Assembly: GCA_902500695.1 (NCBI GenBank)
Contig: CABVRQ010000027.1
Span: 7,332-35,572 of the forward strand
Length of the DNA: 28,241 bases
Source: an uncultured Nitrospira sp.
Lineage (GTDB): Bacteria; Nitrospirota; Nitrospiria; Nitrospirales; UBA8639
Direction: 5' to 3'
The translations under genes and the position numbers were made by a program. The notes under the pieces were generated by a model. The model worked only from the letters and a program-made list of their open reading frames with translations, had not been told where the DNA came from and searched no databases. Positions 16,214 to 23,836 of the stretch are shown here, piece by piece; position 1 is the first letter of the stretch, and the number at the start of each line of letters is the position of its first letter.

Positions 16214-17215
16214 TCAGCAGCTCAGATAGGGATACCCCATGTCCCTTGTCATTTGAGGCATAGATGGCGCACCCGATCCAACAAAAGCCTCCATCGGAAA
16301 AGCAGGCTTTTTCCCCATTGATTGCAAGGTCTCCACAATTCGTTCCGGACGGCCCCAATCGCTCCACGTCACATCATCAAGCTCCATGACACCTAATTGA
16401 CCGGCAAGAGGTTGTAACACATGACGGGAAAAATTTTGTGTAGGCATATCCTCATAAATAGCCTGGAGGGTCGACCCTTCTGCCGGAGTCCCGATCTGCC
16501 TTCGTAACCGTTCAAACCGCTCCATCATATCAGGAAAGCACAACCATCCGGATTTCCACAGTGTCTCGACTTTGGTCACCAGCACCAGGGTGTTCCACAA
16601 GGCTCCCTCCGACATCATTCGCTTGCCATCATGGACCTCCGGCTTCTCTACAAACGATTGAATGCGACGGATAGAGGTGCCTCCACTCCATCCGAGCACT
16701 CCGCCGACGGACATCCACCCATAATCAAGCTCCAGATGAGACGGACGCACACCCATGAGAATCATTCGGTCAGATAAAAATTCTACCGCGCGCACAGCCC
16801 GACGCACCGCAGCCACAAAGCGATCTTCGGGACAGATAAAATGATCGGCGGGCAGAAGGACCACGACTGCTTGAGGATCCCAGGCTCTCACGTAAGTAAG
16901 AGGAAGAAAAACGCCCGGCGCCGTATCGCAATTTCTCGGCTGAAAGATCAGCGTGCCCTCATCCTGCCTTGTGCAATGATGTTCCAAACTCTGTTGATGT
17001 GTTCGACCCACAACCGTCACTTTTTTCCTGGGCAACCCGATTTGGTCGGCCCGGTCCCACGTATGTTGCAACATAGAGCGGGTGCCGACAAAGGTGCAGT
17101 ATTGTTTCGGAACCGGATATCCGAGCCACTGCTGAATCGAGGGACGGATACGTTCGCCTTCACCACCTGCCAACACGATGGACCACACGGAGGACGGTAG
17201 GGTCTGAACAGTCAT
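16214..17215 (-). CDS. Mannose-1-phosphate guanylyltransferase-like nucleotidyltransferase
   Basis: Cytoplasmic enzyme of 333 aa. Fingerprints of the family are clear: nucleotide loop SIVLAGGEGERIRP at 12-25, PKQYC at 35-39 (family usually PKQF), LLPADHF near 119, FVEKP near 189, WNTLVLV and a late DDVTWSDWGRPERI. It would make GDP-mannose from mannose-1-phosphate and GTP for polysaccharide or glycan synthesis. Only the nucleotidyltransferase part is present; there is no C-terminal phosphomannose isomerase cupin. The sugar could differ, as relatives act on other sugar-1-phosphates. Start ATG 17215 has AGGAGG at good spacing. It is a single gene unrelated to its neighbours as far as can be seen. 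Confidence 0.88.
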   Translation of the reverse strand: MTVQTLPSSVWSIVLAGGEGERIRPSIQQWLGYPVPKQYCTFVGTRSMLQHTWDRADQIGLPRKKVTVVGRTHQQSLEHHCTRQDEGTLIFQPRNCDTAPGVFLPLTYVRAWDPQAVVVLLPADHFICPEDRFVAAVRRAVRAVEFLSDRMILMGVRPSHLELDYGWMSVGGVLGWSGGTSIRRIQSFVEKPEVHDGKRMMSEGALWNTLVLVTKVETLWKSGWLCFPDMMERFERLRRQIGTPAEGSTLQAIYEDMPTQNFSRHVLQPLAGQLGVMELDDVTWSDWGRPERIVETLQSMGKKPAFPMEAFVGSGAPSMPQMTRDMGYPYLSC

Positions 17216-17449
17216 GATGGACCTCCTGGAAATTGTAAAACGTAGCTAATGGAACATGCCCGATAAAGGAAAACGTACGCTTGTTTTTCCGGACACAGCA
17301 AACTGCCTTTATTACAAATTAACAGGGGAGGAACCGAGGGTTACTATTACATTTCGACTAATGAATGAAAAGGTAAGCAATTGAAAGGCCAGAGTGAGAA
17401 GGAACCTTAATTCGTTGATTTTTCTAACTTTGCCTAAAGGCCATCAGAG

Positions 17450-17716
17450 CTAAAAAGGTGCGGAACCGAACGGTCTGAAGGCTTCGACCTTCATGTATTG
17501 GGAGGAAGAATTTCCAGAGAACGGTTGCACTGACATGATGAAGACATGACATCGCTTTACACACATGCCATACGTGGCGTCGTTGAGATCCATCCTTCCG
17601 GATAAACCCCTCAGTTCGTCATAACTGTAATACACCAAACACCACAGGAATCGGCTCTGACAATCTAAGGCAGCGCCATGTATCCAGACCCCCTTCTTCT
17701 GTCTTTTTTTCACCAT
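17450..17716 (-). CDS. Possible small hypothetical protein
   Basis: Open frame of 88 aa starting MVKKRQKKG, rich in Cys and aromatic residues, with no recognised domain and no clear ribosome site. It lies in a 680-bp gap between divergent genes. It may be spurious; I list it only because the gap otherwise holds no gene. Confidence 0.2.
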   Translation of the reverse strand: MVKKRQKKGVWIHGAALDCQSRFLWCLVYYSYDELRGLSGRMDLNDATYGMCVKRCHVFIMSVQPFSGNSSSQYMKVEAFRPFGSAPF

Positions 17717-17760
17717 TGTTCACCGGACAGACTCGTGGAACTCTTGCATGTCCCAACCTA

Positions 17761-17776
17761 TGGCATGAAACCAGCA
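17761..17776 (+). promoter_or_regulatory. Candidate sigma-54 promoter of blue-copper-like gene
   Basis: TGGCATGAAACCAGCA: good -24 box, correct GG-N10-GC spacing, weak -12 (CAGC instead of TTGC). The predicted start near 17787 leaves about 108 nt before the ATG. No matching activator palindrome was found upstream. Confidence 0.4.
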
Positions 17777-17894
17777 TGACCTTTAACTGCCGCGCTTATT
17801 TTTTTAAGAGCCTGGAAAAGTTCTTAGGCAATTTTTAGGATCTAATTATCAATGGGCTTGGTTCCTTCACATCTATTGACCAAAGGATCGTTCC

Positions 17895-18863
17895 ATGAAA
17901 TTCATCTCGTATGTTCTCACCGTAGGTCTCAACATCATCCTGATCACTCCGGCGTTCAGTTATGAGGAAATGACAGTCTCCAATGGAGGCACCATTACCG
18001 GAAAGGTATTCCTGGCGGGGAAAGAACCCCCGGCCTTGGCGTACAGTCTGATTACCAACCCCGACACGGACTTTTGCGGACGTATTTCCACAGGAACAGG
18101 ATGGCGTCTCGTGGATGAATTTCAATTGGCGCCGGATGGTGGGCTTCAAAATACTGTGGTTTTTTTGGAGGGTATTTCTCAAGGCAAACCCTTTCCCCAA
18201 ACAGGTCCAGCCAAAGTCGCAGTGGAGGATTGTCTGTTTACGCCCTGGGTCTCGGTTGTGCAAAACGAACAACCACTCCACATCGTCAACATGGATCCCA
18301 TTATTCATGATGTGCAAATTTATGAAACGGCACCATTCGGCTCAAAAGTCATGCTTCATCGCCCGCTCCGGCTCAATCCGTTCCATCCTAAGAACAGAAT
18401 CAAGGATCATCAACACAACCCTGGCGAGGCGATGGTCGACACGGTTGAGTTCTCCCAGGGCCGCAGAATCTTATACTTGGAATGCGGATTTCACACCTAC
18501 ATGCAAAGCTGGGGAGTCGCGGTAGACAACCCCTATTACGCCATTACCGATGCGGAAGGAAAATTCACCCTCCCTGATGTCCCGGAGGGCGTCTATTCGC
18601 TCTTGGCCTGGCATCCGGGCATGGGAGGATTTATCAAAATGGAAGTGGTGATTTTAGCTAACGAGACATTGAAGACCAGAATGGAATTTCAGAATCCGAT
18701 CGACCGGCGCATGGCCCACAATACGATGTTTTCTAATTATCGGTTTGGCACCGAAGTCCTGGAAAAAGAAGGAGCAGTCTATGATGTCCAAGTAACGCAT
18801 GAAACCCAGGACATCCTCAGCGACCAGCATGAAGAAACCGCTAATAAACATTCAGGCCATTGA
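17895..18863 (+). CDS. Secreted blue-copper-like protein with C-terminal carboxypeptidase regulatory-like domain
   Basis: Protein of 322 aa with signal peptide (about 1-22, cleavage near AFS-YEE). The N-terminal part has conserved FCGRISTGTGWRLV and Cys113. His138 in NMDPIIHDVQ and Cys197, His200 and Met203 in LECGFHTYM have the order and spacing of type 1 copper ligands, so the domain is probably a cupredoxin. From about 207 a small beta domain (YAITDAEGKFTLPDVPEGVYSLLAWHPGMGG) resembles carboxypeptidase regulatory-like/CarboxypepD_reg domains. The tail is His/Glu rich (HEETANKHSGH). It is paralogous to the truncated gene at 1-623 beside MCO1, which links it to the oxidase locus. Periplasmic electron transfer or copper handling is inferred. 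AAAGGAT precedes the ATG. Confidence 0.88.
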   Translation: MKFISYVLTVGLNIILITPAFSYEEMTVSNGGTITGKVFLAGKEPPALAYSLITNPDTDFCGRISTGTGWRLVDEFQLAPDGGLQNTVVFLEGISQGKPFPQTGPAKVAVEDCLFTPWVSVVQNEQPLHIVNMDPIIHDVQIYETAPFGSKVMLHRPLRLNPFHPKNRIKDHQHNPGEAMVDTVEFSQGRRILYLECGFHTYMQSWGVAVDNPYYAITDAEGKFTLPDVPEGVYSLLAWHPGMGGFIKMEVVILANETLKTRMEFQNPIDRRMAHNTMFSNYRFGTEVLEKEGAVYDVQVTHETQDILSDQHEETANKHSGH

Positions 18864-18899
18864 GGCTTCATCTAAGGGACTAGCTAGAGAATCGCAGAG

Positions 18900-18926
18900 A
18901 AAGACTCAGGATCAATGCTAGTCTTT
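18900..18926 (+). terminator. Possible terminator after blue-copper-like gene
   Basis: AAAGACT and AGTCTTT form a 7-bp stem about 40 nt past the stop, ending in TTT. Weak but well placed. Confidence 0.35.
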
Positions 18927-19001
18927 AACAACATTGAGTCGATCATGATCTCCTATCCTCTGCTTCGAACGTATCCACCTGGTTTAGACAACCTGAAAAG
19001 C

Positions 19002-19028
19002 GGGGCCTGACTGAATGAGCCAGGCCCC
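19002..19028. terminator. GC-rich hairpin between blue-copper-like gene and pdxB
   Basis: GGGGCCTG and CAGGCCCC form an 8-bp stem. The U-rich flank (GCTTTTC) is on the minus strand, so orientation is unclear; it may be a bidirectional terminator. The rest of 18864-19204 shows nothing else. Confidence 0.5.
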
Positions 19029-19204
19029 ATTAAAGTAAGCTTCCCCCCCACTAGAAATAGGCCTCCTTTCTTCTCTCCCCGATGCTCCATGCTTGGCTTC
19101 GGACTTACCTATGCCCATTTCACGAAATAAAACAAGACTAGCGCCAGACGGCAAGTTGCGATAGGCTGAATTTTTTGAAAAACACTGTGGGGAAGGCATC
19201 AGAT

Positions 19205-20371
19205 ATGAAAAATTCGATCAATATCGTGGCAGGAGAAAATATTCCATATATCAAAGAAGCATGTGCCGGTATGGGGAACCTCACCCTTTTGCCAGGACGG
19301 TCCATCACTTCCAGCGATTTGCAAGACACGAATGTTTTACTCATTCGATCCATTACGAAAGTTGATGAGACGTTATTGAAAGGCACTCCAGTCGAATTTG
19401 TCGGGTCAGCCTCCGCAGGAGTGGACCACATCGATATAGCCTACCTCAAATCCCGAAATATCGGCTTTACCTCGGCAGCCGGATCAAATGCCAATTCGGT
19501 GGCCGAATATATCATGGCCGCATTATTGTTCCTTGGGAAACAACAGGCCTTTGCCCTCAAAGGAAAAACCATTGGCATTATCGGCGTCGGGAACATCGGC
19601 AAACTGGTTAAACACAAAGCGGAAGTGCTGGAGATGCTCCCGGTCCTCCATGATCCTCCGCTGGCAGAAACGGGCCAACTCGATCACCGTTCGTTAGCCG
19701 AAGCGCTCAGTTGTGACGTGGTCACGCTGCATACGCCATTGACCACCGACGGCCCCTACCCGACCTTTCACATGCTCAACGAGCAGACACTTCAATGGCT
19801 CAATCCCTCCGCGATCTTCATCAATGCCGCCCGTGGGGAAGTTGTGGAGACACAGGCCCTGCTGAAGGCCATCACAGAAAATCGTATCGGGCCGACCATC
19901 ATCGACGTGTGGGAAGACGAACCCGCCATTAACTGGGACCTCTTTCAGGCTGCCACCATCGGCACACCGCATATTGCCGGACACTCCCTCGATGGCAAAG
20001 CCAATGGCACCTTCATGATCTATGCAGCCTTGTGCAAACATCTGGGCATCTCCCCCGCATGGAATCCCGTCCAGGTGCTGCCCGCCCCTACCGTCCCGTC
20101 TTTAACCATCGACTACCACGAGCAATCTGATGAAGAGTTGATTCAAGAAATGGTCACAAAGATCTATGACCTGGAAGCCGATTATCATCGCATGCAGGAA
20201 CTGCTCGCGATTCCTCAAGAAGAACGACCTCGTCGCTTTGATGAACTTCGCAAAAACTATCCCGTCCGCCGGGAATTCCACCGAACCCGCGTCACGCTCC
20301 CAAAAAATCAGGAGAGGCTCCAACAGTTCCTTGCAAGAGTAGGCTTTTTTGAATTCAGCGAAGAAGGATAA
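19205..20371 (+). CDS. pdxB: Erythronate-4-phosphate dehydrogenase
   Basis: Cytoplasmic NAD-dependent enzyme of 388 aa for pyridoxal 5'-phosphate synthesis. It belongs to the D-2-hydroxyacid dehydrogenase family and has the PdxB pattern: N-terminal VAGENIPYIKEA, LIRSITKVDETLL, SASAGVDHID, NAD loop IGIIGVGNIGKLV, DPP after the second strand, and HTPLTTDGPYPTFHM. Catalytic residues are seen as Arg in NAARGEV, Glu in DVWEDEP and His in GTPHIAGHSLDGKA. The C-terminal dimerisation domain ending RFDELRKNYPVRREF is typical of PdxB and separates it from SerA. I choose ATG 19205, with GGGGAAGG upstream, over an in-frame TTG at 19175. Convergent with the next gene. Confidence 0.93.
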   Translation: MKNSINIVAGENIPYIKEACAGMGNLTLLPGRSITSSDLQDTNVLLIRSITKVDETLLKGTPVEFVGSASAGVDHIDIAYLKSRNIGFTSAAGSNANSVAEYIMAALLFLGKQQAFALKGKTIGIIGVGNIGKLVKHKAEVLEMLPVLHDPPLAETGQLDHRSLAEALSCDVVTLHTPLTTDGPYPTFHMLNEQTLQWLNPSAIFINAARGEVVETQALLKAITENRIGPTIIDVWEDEPAINWDLFQAATIGTPHIAGHSLDGKANGTFMIYAALCKHLGISPAWNPVQVLPAPTVPSLTIDYHEQSDEELIQEMVTKIYDLEADYHRMQELLAIPQEERPRRFDELRKNYPVRREFHRTRVTLPKNQERLQQFLARVGFFEFSEEG

Positions 20372-20517
20372 ATCGGACAATGGCAGGTCAATTGCCTTGA
20401 ACCTGTCCATCCTGAGCCCAGGGGCATGCCATGGATTAAAAGCTCCTGCCCTGAGGAAAGCCTAAAGAGAATGAGCGATCGATCTGCCGGCAGAAGGATC
20501 GAATGCTTGCCTTCTAT

Positions 20518-21459
20518 TTAGGTATCGCCCTGTGGTTGGAAGGGAAAAAGAGAAAGGTAGACGGTATCCGCGCGCTTCTTAATCCATTGAAACCGGAATA
20601 ACGTGCGGATTTGACTGGAGTACTGCCCGATATTCGCCTCCTGCCAGAGACCTTCTGCAAAATACCGCCGATTCTCCCCCTCACTCAGAAATCCCGCGAA
20701 CTTCTGATCGGTCACAAAGCTCACCGCCCAGCTGTTCGTCCAACCTGGATGACAACGCTGAACATAGGCATCGACCTGGAGAAGCAGAGATTTCGTTCTC
20801 TCCAGATCGGTCATGAGCGATTCGGAGGCAAGGAGAAACAGCACATCATGCCCTTGAGGAATATCGATAAGCCCGATACGGCTCTCCAGAGCCAGACAGG
20901 CTTGACGGTCAATGGCATACACATCCGGTTGGCCGGAATCGCCTTTTGGAATAGTAAGGCTATTGGGTGAACCGGGTTTGCACACAAACTTCAAGTCAGA
21001 CGGAGGACAGTCCCACTGCAATTGCACCCCGGCTTGCTCAATATCATCTAACAAGGAAGGAATCCTGGGATTTAATGCCACCCTATTCTGAATCGATTCG
21101 CCCGGCACCAGCCGAACCATTTGTGATCCGAACCTCCCAATCGGGACGTCCTGCTTGACCGGACTCTTTGGTGCATCCAAGCGGGTGGCCGAGAGCCAGG
21201 TAGAACCATCCGTCGGATTCCAAGGTAAATCCCGAACATCGACGTTGACCGGTTCATCACTGATATTGGTTAAATGAACGTGCAGTTCATACAGATGGTC
21301 GCCGGGCCTCTTCAAAAACACCTCCATCGCCAACGGTAACCGGGGCTCTTCCTCAGGATCTTCAGCCGCACCGGCGGTGGACGGTACGAAAAGGGTCAAA
21401 CCCCAAATACCAAAACTTATTACAAGACAAAGAAATCGGTTCAAGGAATTTTTACGCAT
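20518..21459 (-). CDS. Secreted protein of unknown function
   Basis: Protein of about 313 aa with a signal peptide (MRKNSLNRFLCLVISFGIW..., cleavage near TAGA-AED) and then an acidic linker EDPEEEP. The rest is a soluble domain with Cys pairs in QWDCPPSDLKFVCKPG and Cys near 200 and 240, suggesting disulfides in the periplasm. A beta-rich segment (LYELHVHLTNISDEPVNVDVRDLPWNP) is like domains that describe unequal or modified residues in adhesin or inhibitor folds, but I recognise no family. ATG 21459 is preferred to an upstream TTG at 21471; neither has a clear ribosome site. It stands alone, convergent with pdxB. Confidence 0.75.
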   Translation of the reverse strand: MRKNSLNRFLCLVISFGIWGLTLFVPSTAGAAEDPEEEPRLPLAMEVFLKRPGDHLYELHVHLTNISDEPVNVDVRDLPWNPTDGSTWLSATRLDAPKSPVKQDVPIGRFGSQMVRLVPGESIQNRVALNPRIPSLLDDIEQAGVQLQWDCPPSDLKFVCKPGSPNSLTIPKGDSGQPDVYAIDRQACLALESRIGLIDIPQGHDVLFLLASESLMTDLERTKSLLLQVDAYVQRCHPGWTNSWAVSFVTDQKFAGFLSEGENRRYFAEGLWQEANIGQYSSQIRTLFRFQWIKKRADTVYLSLFPFQPQGDT

Positions 21460-21792
21460 AGGCTGTCGCAACCATTTAACAATTCATTGGGAAACGTGTT
21501 AAACCTTTTCCATGCAAGATAGGCGTTTTTCGGAATAATGGTCAAATTATTAACTGAGAAAACGTTTTGAGTAGGTAAGGCCAATCATGTTATTTGGAAT
21601 ACATTTTTTACCGAAGCATTGAGCCGACCAAAGCGAAAGCGACAGGGTGACCCGCAATCGAAGCTGAGCAGTCAGAAAAAATGGATTTTTCTTCTAGGTC
21701 TCCAAAATGGGAGAATAAGAAGCAGAAAAAATGCTTATTTGTCAGTTACGAGAGAAAAGTCTCGTCTAACCAAAACAATGACTTCAGGATAT
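21460..21792. other. Gene-poor gap
   Basis: No convincing gene; a basic 72-codon plus-strand frame (21619-21837) has no ribosome site and overlaps the next coding region. A small perfect hairpin ACGAGA/TCTCGT at 21748-21765 could weakly terminate the phospholipase-like gene. Confidence 0.4.
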
Positions 21793-23343
21793 TTAATGAA
21801 CACAAGCAAAATGCCATTCGGCAAGCCCGGTTTTTGAAATAATCGCCTTAGGTTCCAAGGCACCAGGCCCTGCCTGGCCCTCTAAAACCAAATTCCAGGA
21901 AACAGGGTTGGGGATTTCCGCAGGATTGATTGAGTCTTGAAAAAAATCGTTGTCGGACTGGGGAATGGTAAATTCGCCAAAAAGAACTCTTTTCCCATTT
22001 AAACCATCGTAATAAAAATAGCCTGTTCCTCTAAAGTTCAATTCAACAGGATTTGCTACTCTTACATCCAAGAGACCAAAATCATCCGCAGGGGTCTGAT
22101 TACAAAATGGTCCACCAAGATTTTGTGCCCGCACTATGTATGTTTGCTCAATAACCTCAAGTTCGCCCCGGAAGAAGTAGGAGAGAACGGCGGCGGAATA
22201 ACCGACCGCGCGGGGAATGAGGTTTTGGGATTGGGCCTCATAGATCGCATCATCCAACTCTAGTTGGCCTAACAGATCCAAATTTGTGTTGGTCAGAAGA
22301 AATTGGGCTACAGCTTGGTTCCCGGTAAGCTTGGCTGCCCGAGAGCCGGGAAATGCAGCGCTTCCAAGTCGAGGAAGGGTCAAGTAAGGTGAAGGGATAG
22401 GGGCTGGGACCAATTCTGTGACCATAGGGTATCTAATTTCTGCATTGAAGATACTTCCCTGCCCGGGAATCGTGTCATCGGTAAAAAAATTGGCATTGGT
22501 ATATTCTGTTACACCTATGTCTGTGCCCAATGTGGCCTGAGGATTTGACCCGAAATAGACATTGCGATCAAATAGATTCGAAAATGGTTCAGAACGAGTG
22601 GCACCACCTTGTTCCAACATAGAAGGATTGGGACTGAAAATGCCGCCACCGATATAGGAACCGACGCTTTTTCTTTCCATATAGTCATGCAGACCATCAT
22701 CGAAGGGATGAAGATCGTCCCGCACATGGGAAGGATTGGCGGAATCCTGAAGGAGATGCATTACCTGGCCTAAGGCGCGGAAGGTCTTTCCCCAATATTC
22801 ATCTCGGTCGGCCTTGGTTTCAGACGTTAGGGCCTTAAAATAATAGTCCCGTGCATCATTCCAGGACCATTTCTGTTGTCCAATGGGGTTAAGTCCCCAA
22901 TCAATGGCTGAGATTCCACCCAGTACCGGAAGCTCTAAGCCCTTATTTTTAATTGGTTCATGAAAATGGTTTAAGGACCTACCTTCATCATCTTCCTTAT
23001 TACTCCCTAGTTTCAGCAATTCTCGTGGAGTTCCTCCTTTAACCGATGCATTCAAACCACCCTCTAGTGCCAAATTATTTATGAGATAGGCATTCAGATT
23101 ACCTTCCACTATTCTAATGGCCTGTTCCGTGATTTCCTCGTGGGTATTCCGTTCCCAAGCCCATCCACTAGTAGGGATAAAAGGAATGCATACTAGGACG
23201 AAAAGAGAACAGATAGTGGCATGTAGTAAGTTTGTCAGAACTGGATTCAAAGAGAATTTCAGGGAGAAGAAAAAATGGGGACAAGACTTATTAAACGCTT
23301 TGTTTGGTGAAATTAGGGGTATAACACTAGAACAATTACACAT
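21793..23343 (-). CDS. Secreted zinc-dependent phospholipase C/S1-P1 nuclease-fold protein
   Basis: Protein of 516 aa with an unusually long N-region before the signal helix (about 38-57). Probable cleavage at 62-63 would leave Trp63 as the first mature residue, as in the phospholipase C/P1 nuclease fold, where the N-terminal Trp binds zinc. Further zinc-ligand candidates follow in family order: His68 (THEEIT), His126/His128 (LNHFHEP), His196 and Asp200 (GQVMHLLQDSANPSH), His206, His212 and His219 (GLHDYME). The last ~130 residues (from EVIEQTYIVRAQN) form a beta-rich extra domain of unknown role. Likely substrate is a phosphodiester, lipid or nucleic acid; not decidable here. ATG 23343 has AAGGAG upstream. 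It lies 93 bp after a small membrane-protein gene in the same direction. Confidence 0.85.
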   Translation of the reverse strand: MCNCSSVIPLISPNKAFNKSCPHFFFSLKFSLNPVLTNLLHATICSLFVLVCIPFIPTSGWAWERNTHEEITEQAIRIVEGNLNAYLINNLALEGGLNASVKGGTPRELLKLGSNKEDDEGRSLNHFHEPIKNKGLELPVLGGISAIDWGLNPIGQQKWSWNDARDYYFKALTSETKADRDEYWGKTFRALGQVMHLLQDSANPSHVRDDLHPFDDGLHDYMERKSVGSYIGGGIFSPNPSMLEQGGATRSEPFSNLFDRNVYFGSNPQATLGTDIGVTEYTNANFFTDDTIPGQGSIFNAEIRYPMVTELVPAPIPSPYLTLPRLGSAAFPGSRAAKLTGNQAVAQFLLTNTNLDLLGQLELDDAIYEAQSQNLIPRAVGYSAAVLSYFFRGELEVIEQTYIVRAQNLGGPFCNQTPADDFGLLDVRVANPVELNFRGTGYFYYDGLNGKRVLFGEFTIPQSDNDFFQDSINPAEIPNPVSWNLVLEGQAGPGALEPKAIISKTGLAEWHFACVH

Positions 23344-23436
23344 GCGCCTTTCTCCTTCTTAAGCGAATACCGTCAAACCAAATGACAAGTGACCAACTTA
23401 TGTAGATTTAATCTTTCTTTTCTGGCAAGCCAGACC

Positions 23437-23796
23437 TCATTTATTTAAGCGGGTTTGTGAATATTTATCCGTCAGATACCCGATGAGCCATCCGCTCAGG
23501 GTATAAAGAATAGTACCAACGATTACCATTGCAATGTAGAGATTGGTTTCTCCGGACATATCTAATTTTGCGAGAAGTTGACGGAGGTTTAAATTGAGGA
23601 ACACAAACGGGAGATAAACAACAAAAAAAACAAAATGGAAGTAGAGTTCAATCAACTTTCCGCCATAACCATTGCCACTCAATAGGCTATACATTTCGAA
23701 AAATGAAAGAGGAAGCACTACGACCACGAAATGAATCAAGGCTCCAATCAGGGCGTATGCGGTCGACCGCTTATATTCTGAAAAATTCTTTCGCAC
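23437..23796 (-). CDS. Small three-helix membrane protein of unknown function
   Basis: The start is GTG 23796, with AAAGGAG about 7 nt upstream; the longer frame back to 23886 overlaps the PKD gene's tail and has no ribosome site. The protein is 119 aa, starts MRKNFSEYKRSTAY and has three membrane helices: about 13-34 (ALIGALIHFVVVVLPLSFF), 48-67 (FHFVFFVVYLPFVFLNL) and 83-106 (YIAMVIVGTILYTLSGWLIGYL). No family recognised. It follows the PKD-repeat gene by 40 bp and is probably in the same operon. Confidence 0.75.
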   Translation of the reverse strand: MRKNFSEYKRSTAYALIGALIHFVVVVLPLSFFEMYSLLSGNGYGGKLIELYFHFVFFVVYLPFVFLNLNLRQLLAKLDMSGETNLYIAMVIVGTILYTLSGWLIGYLTDKYSQTRLNK

Positions 23797-23836
23797 GTAA
23801 CATCTCCTTTGCCAACAGCCGATTTCCTGGCTTTCC

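Noticed and set aside
21619..21837. 72-codon basic plus-strand frame
   Set aside because: Starts with TTG without a ribosome site and overlaps the end of the phospholipase-like gene on the other strand.
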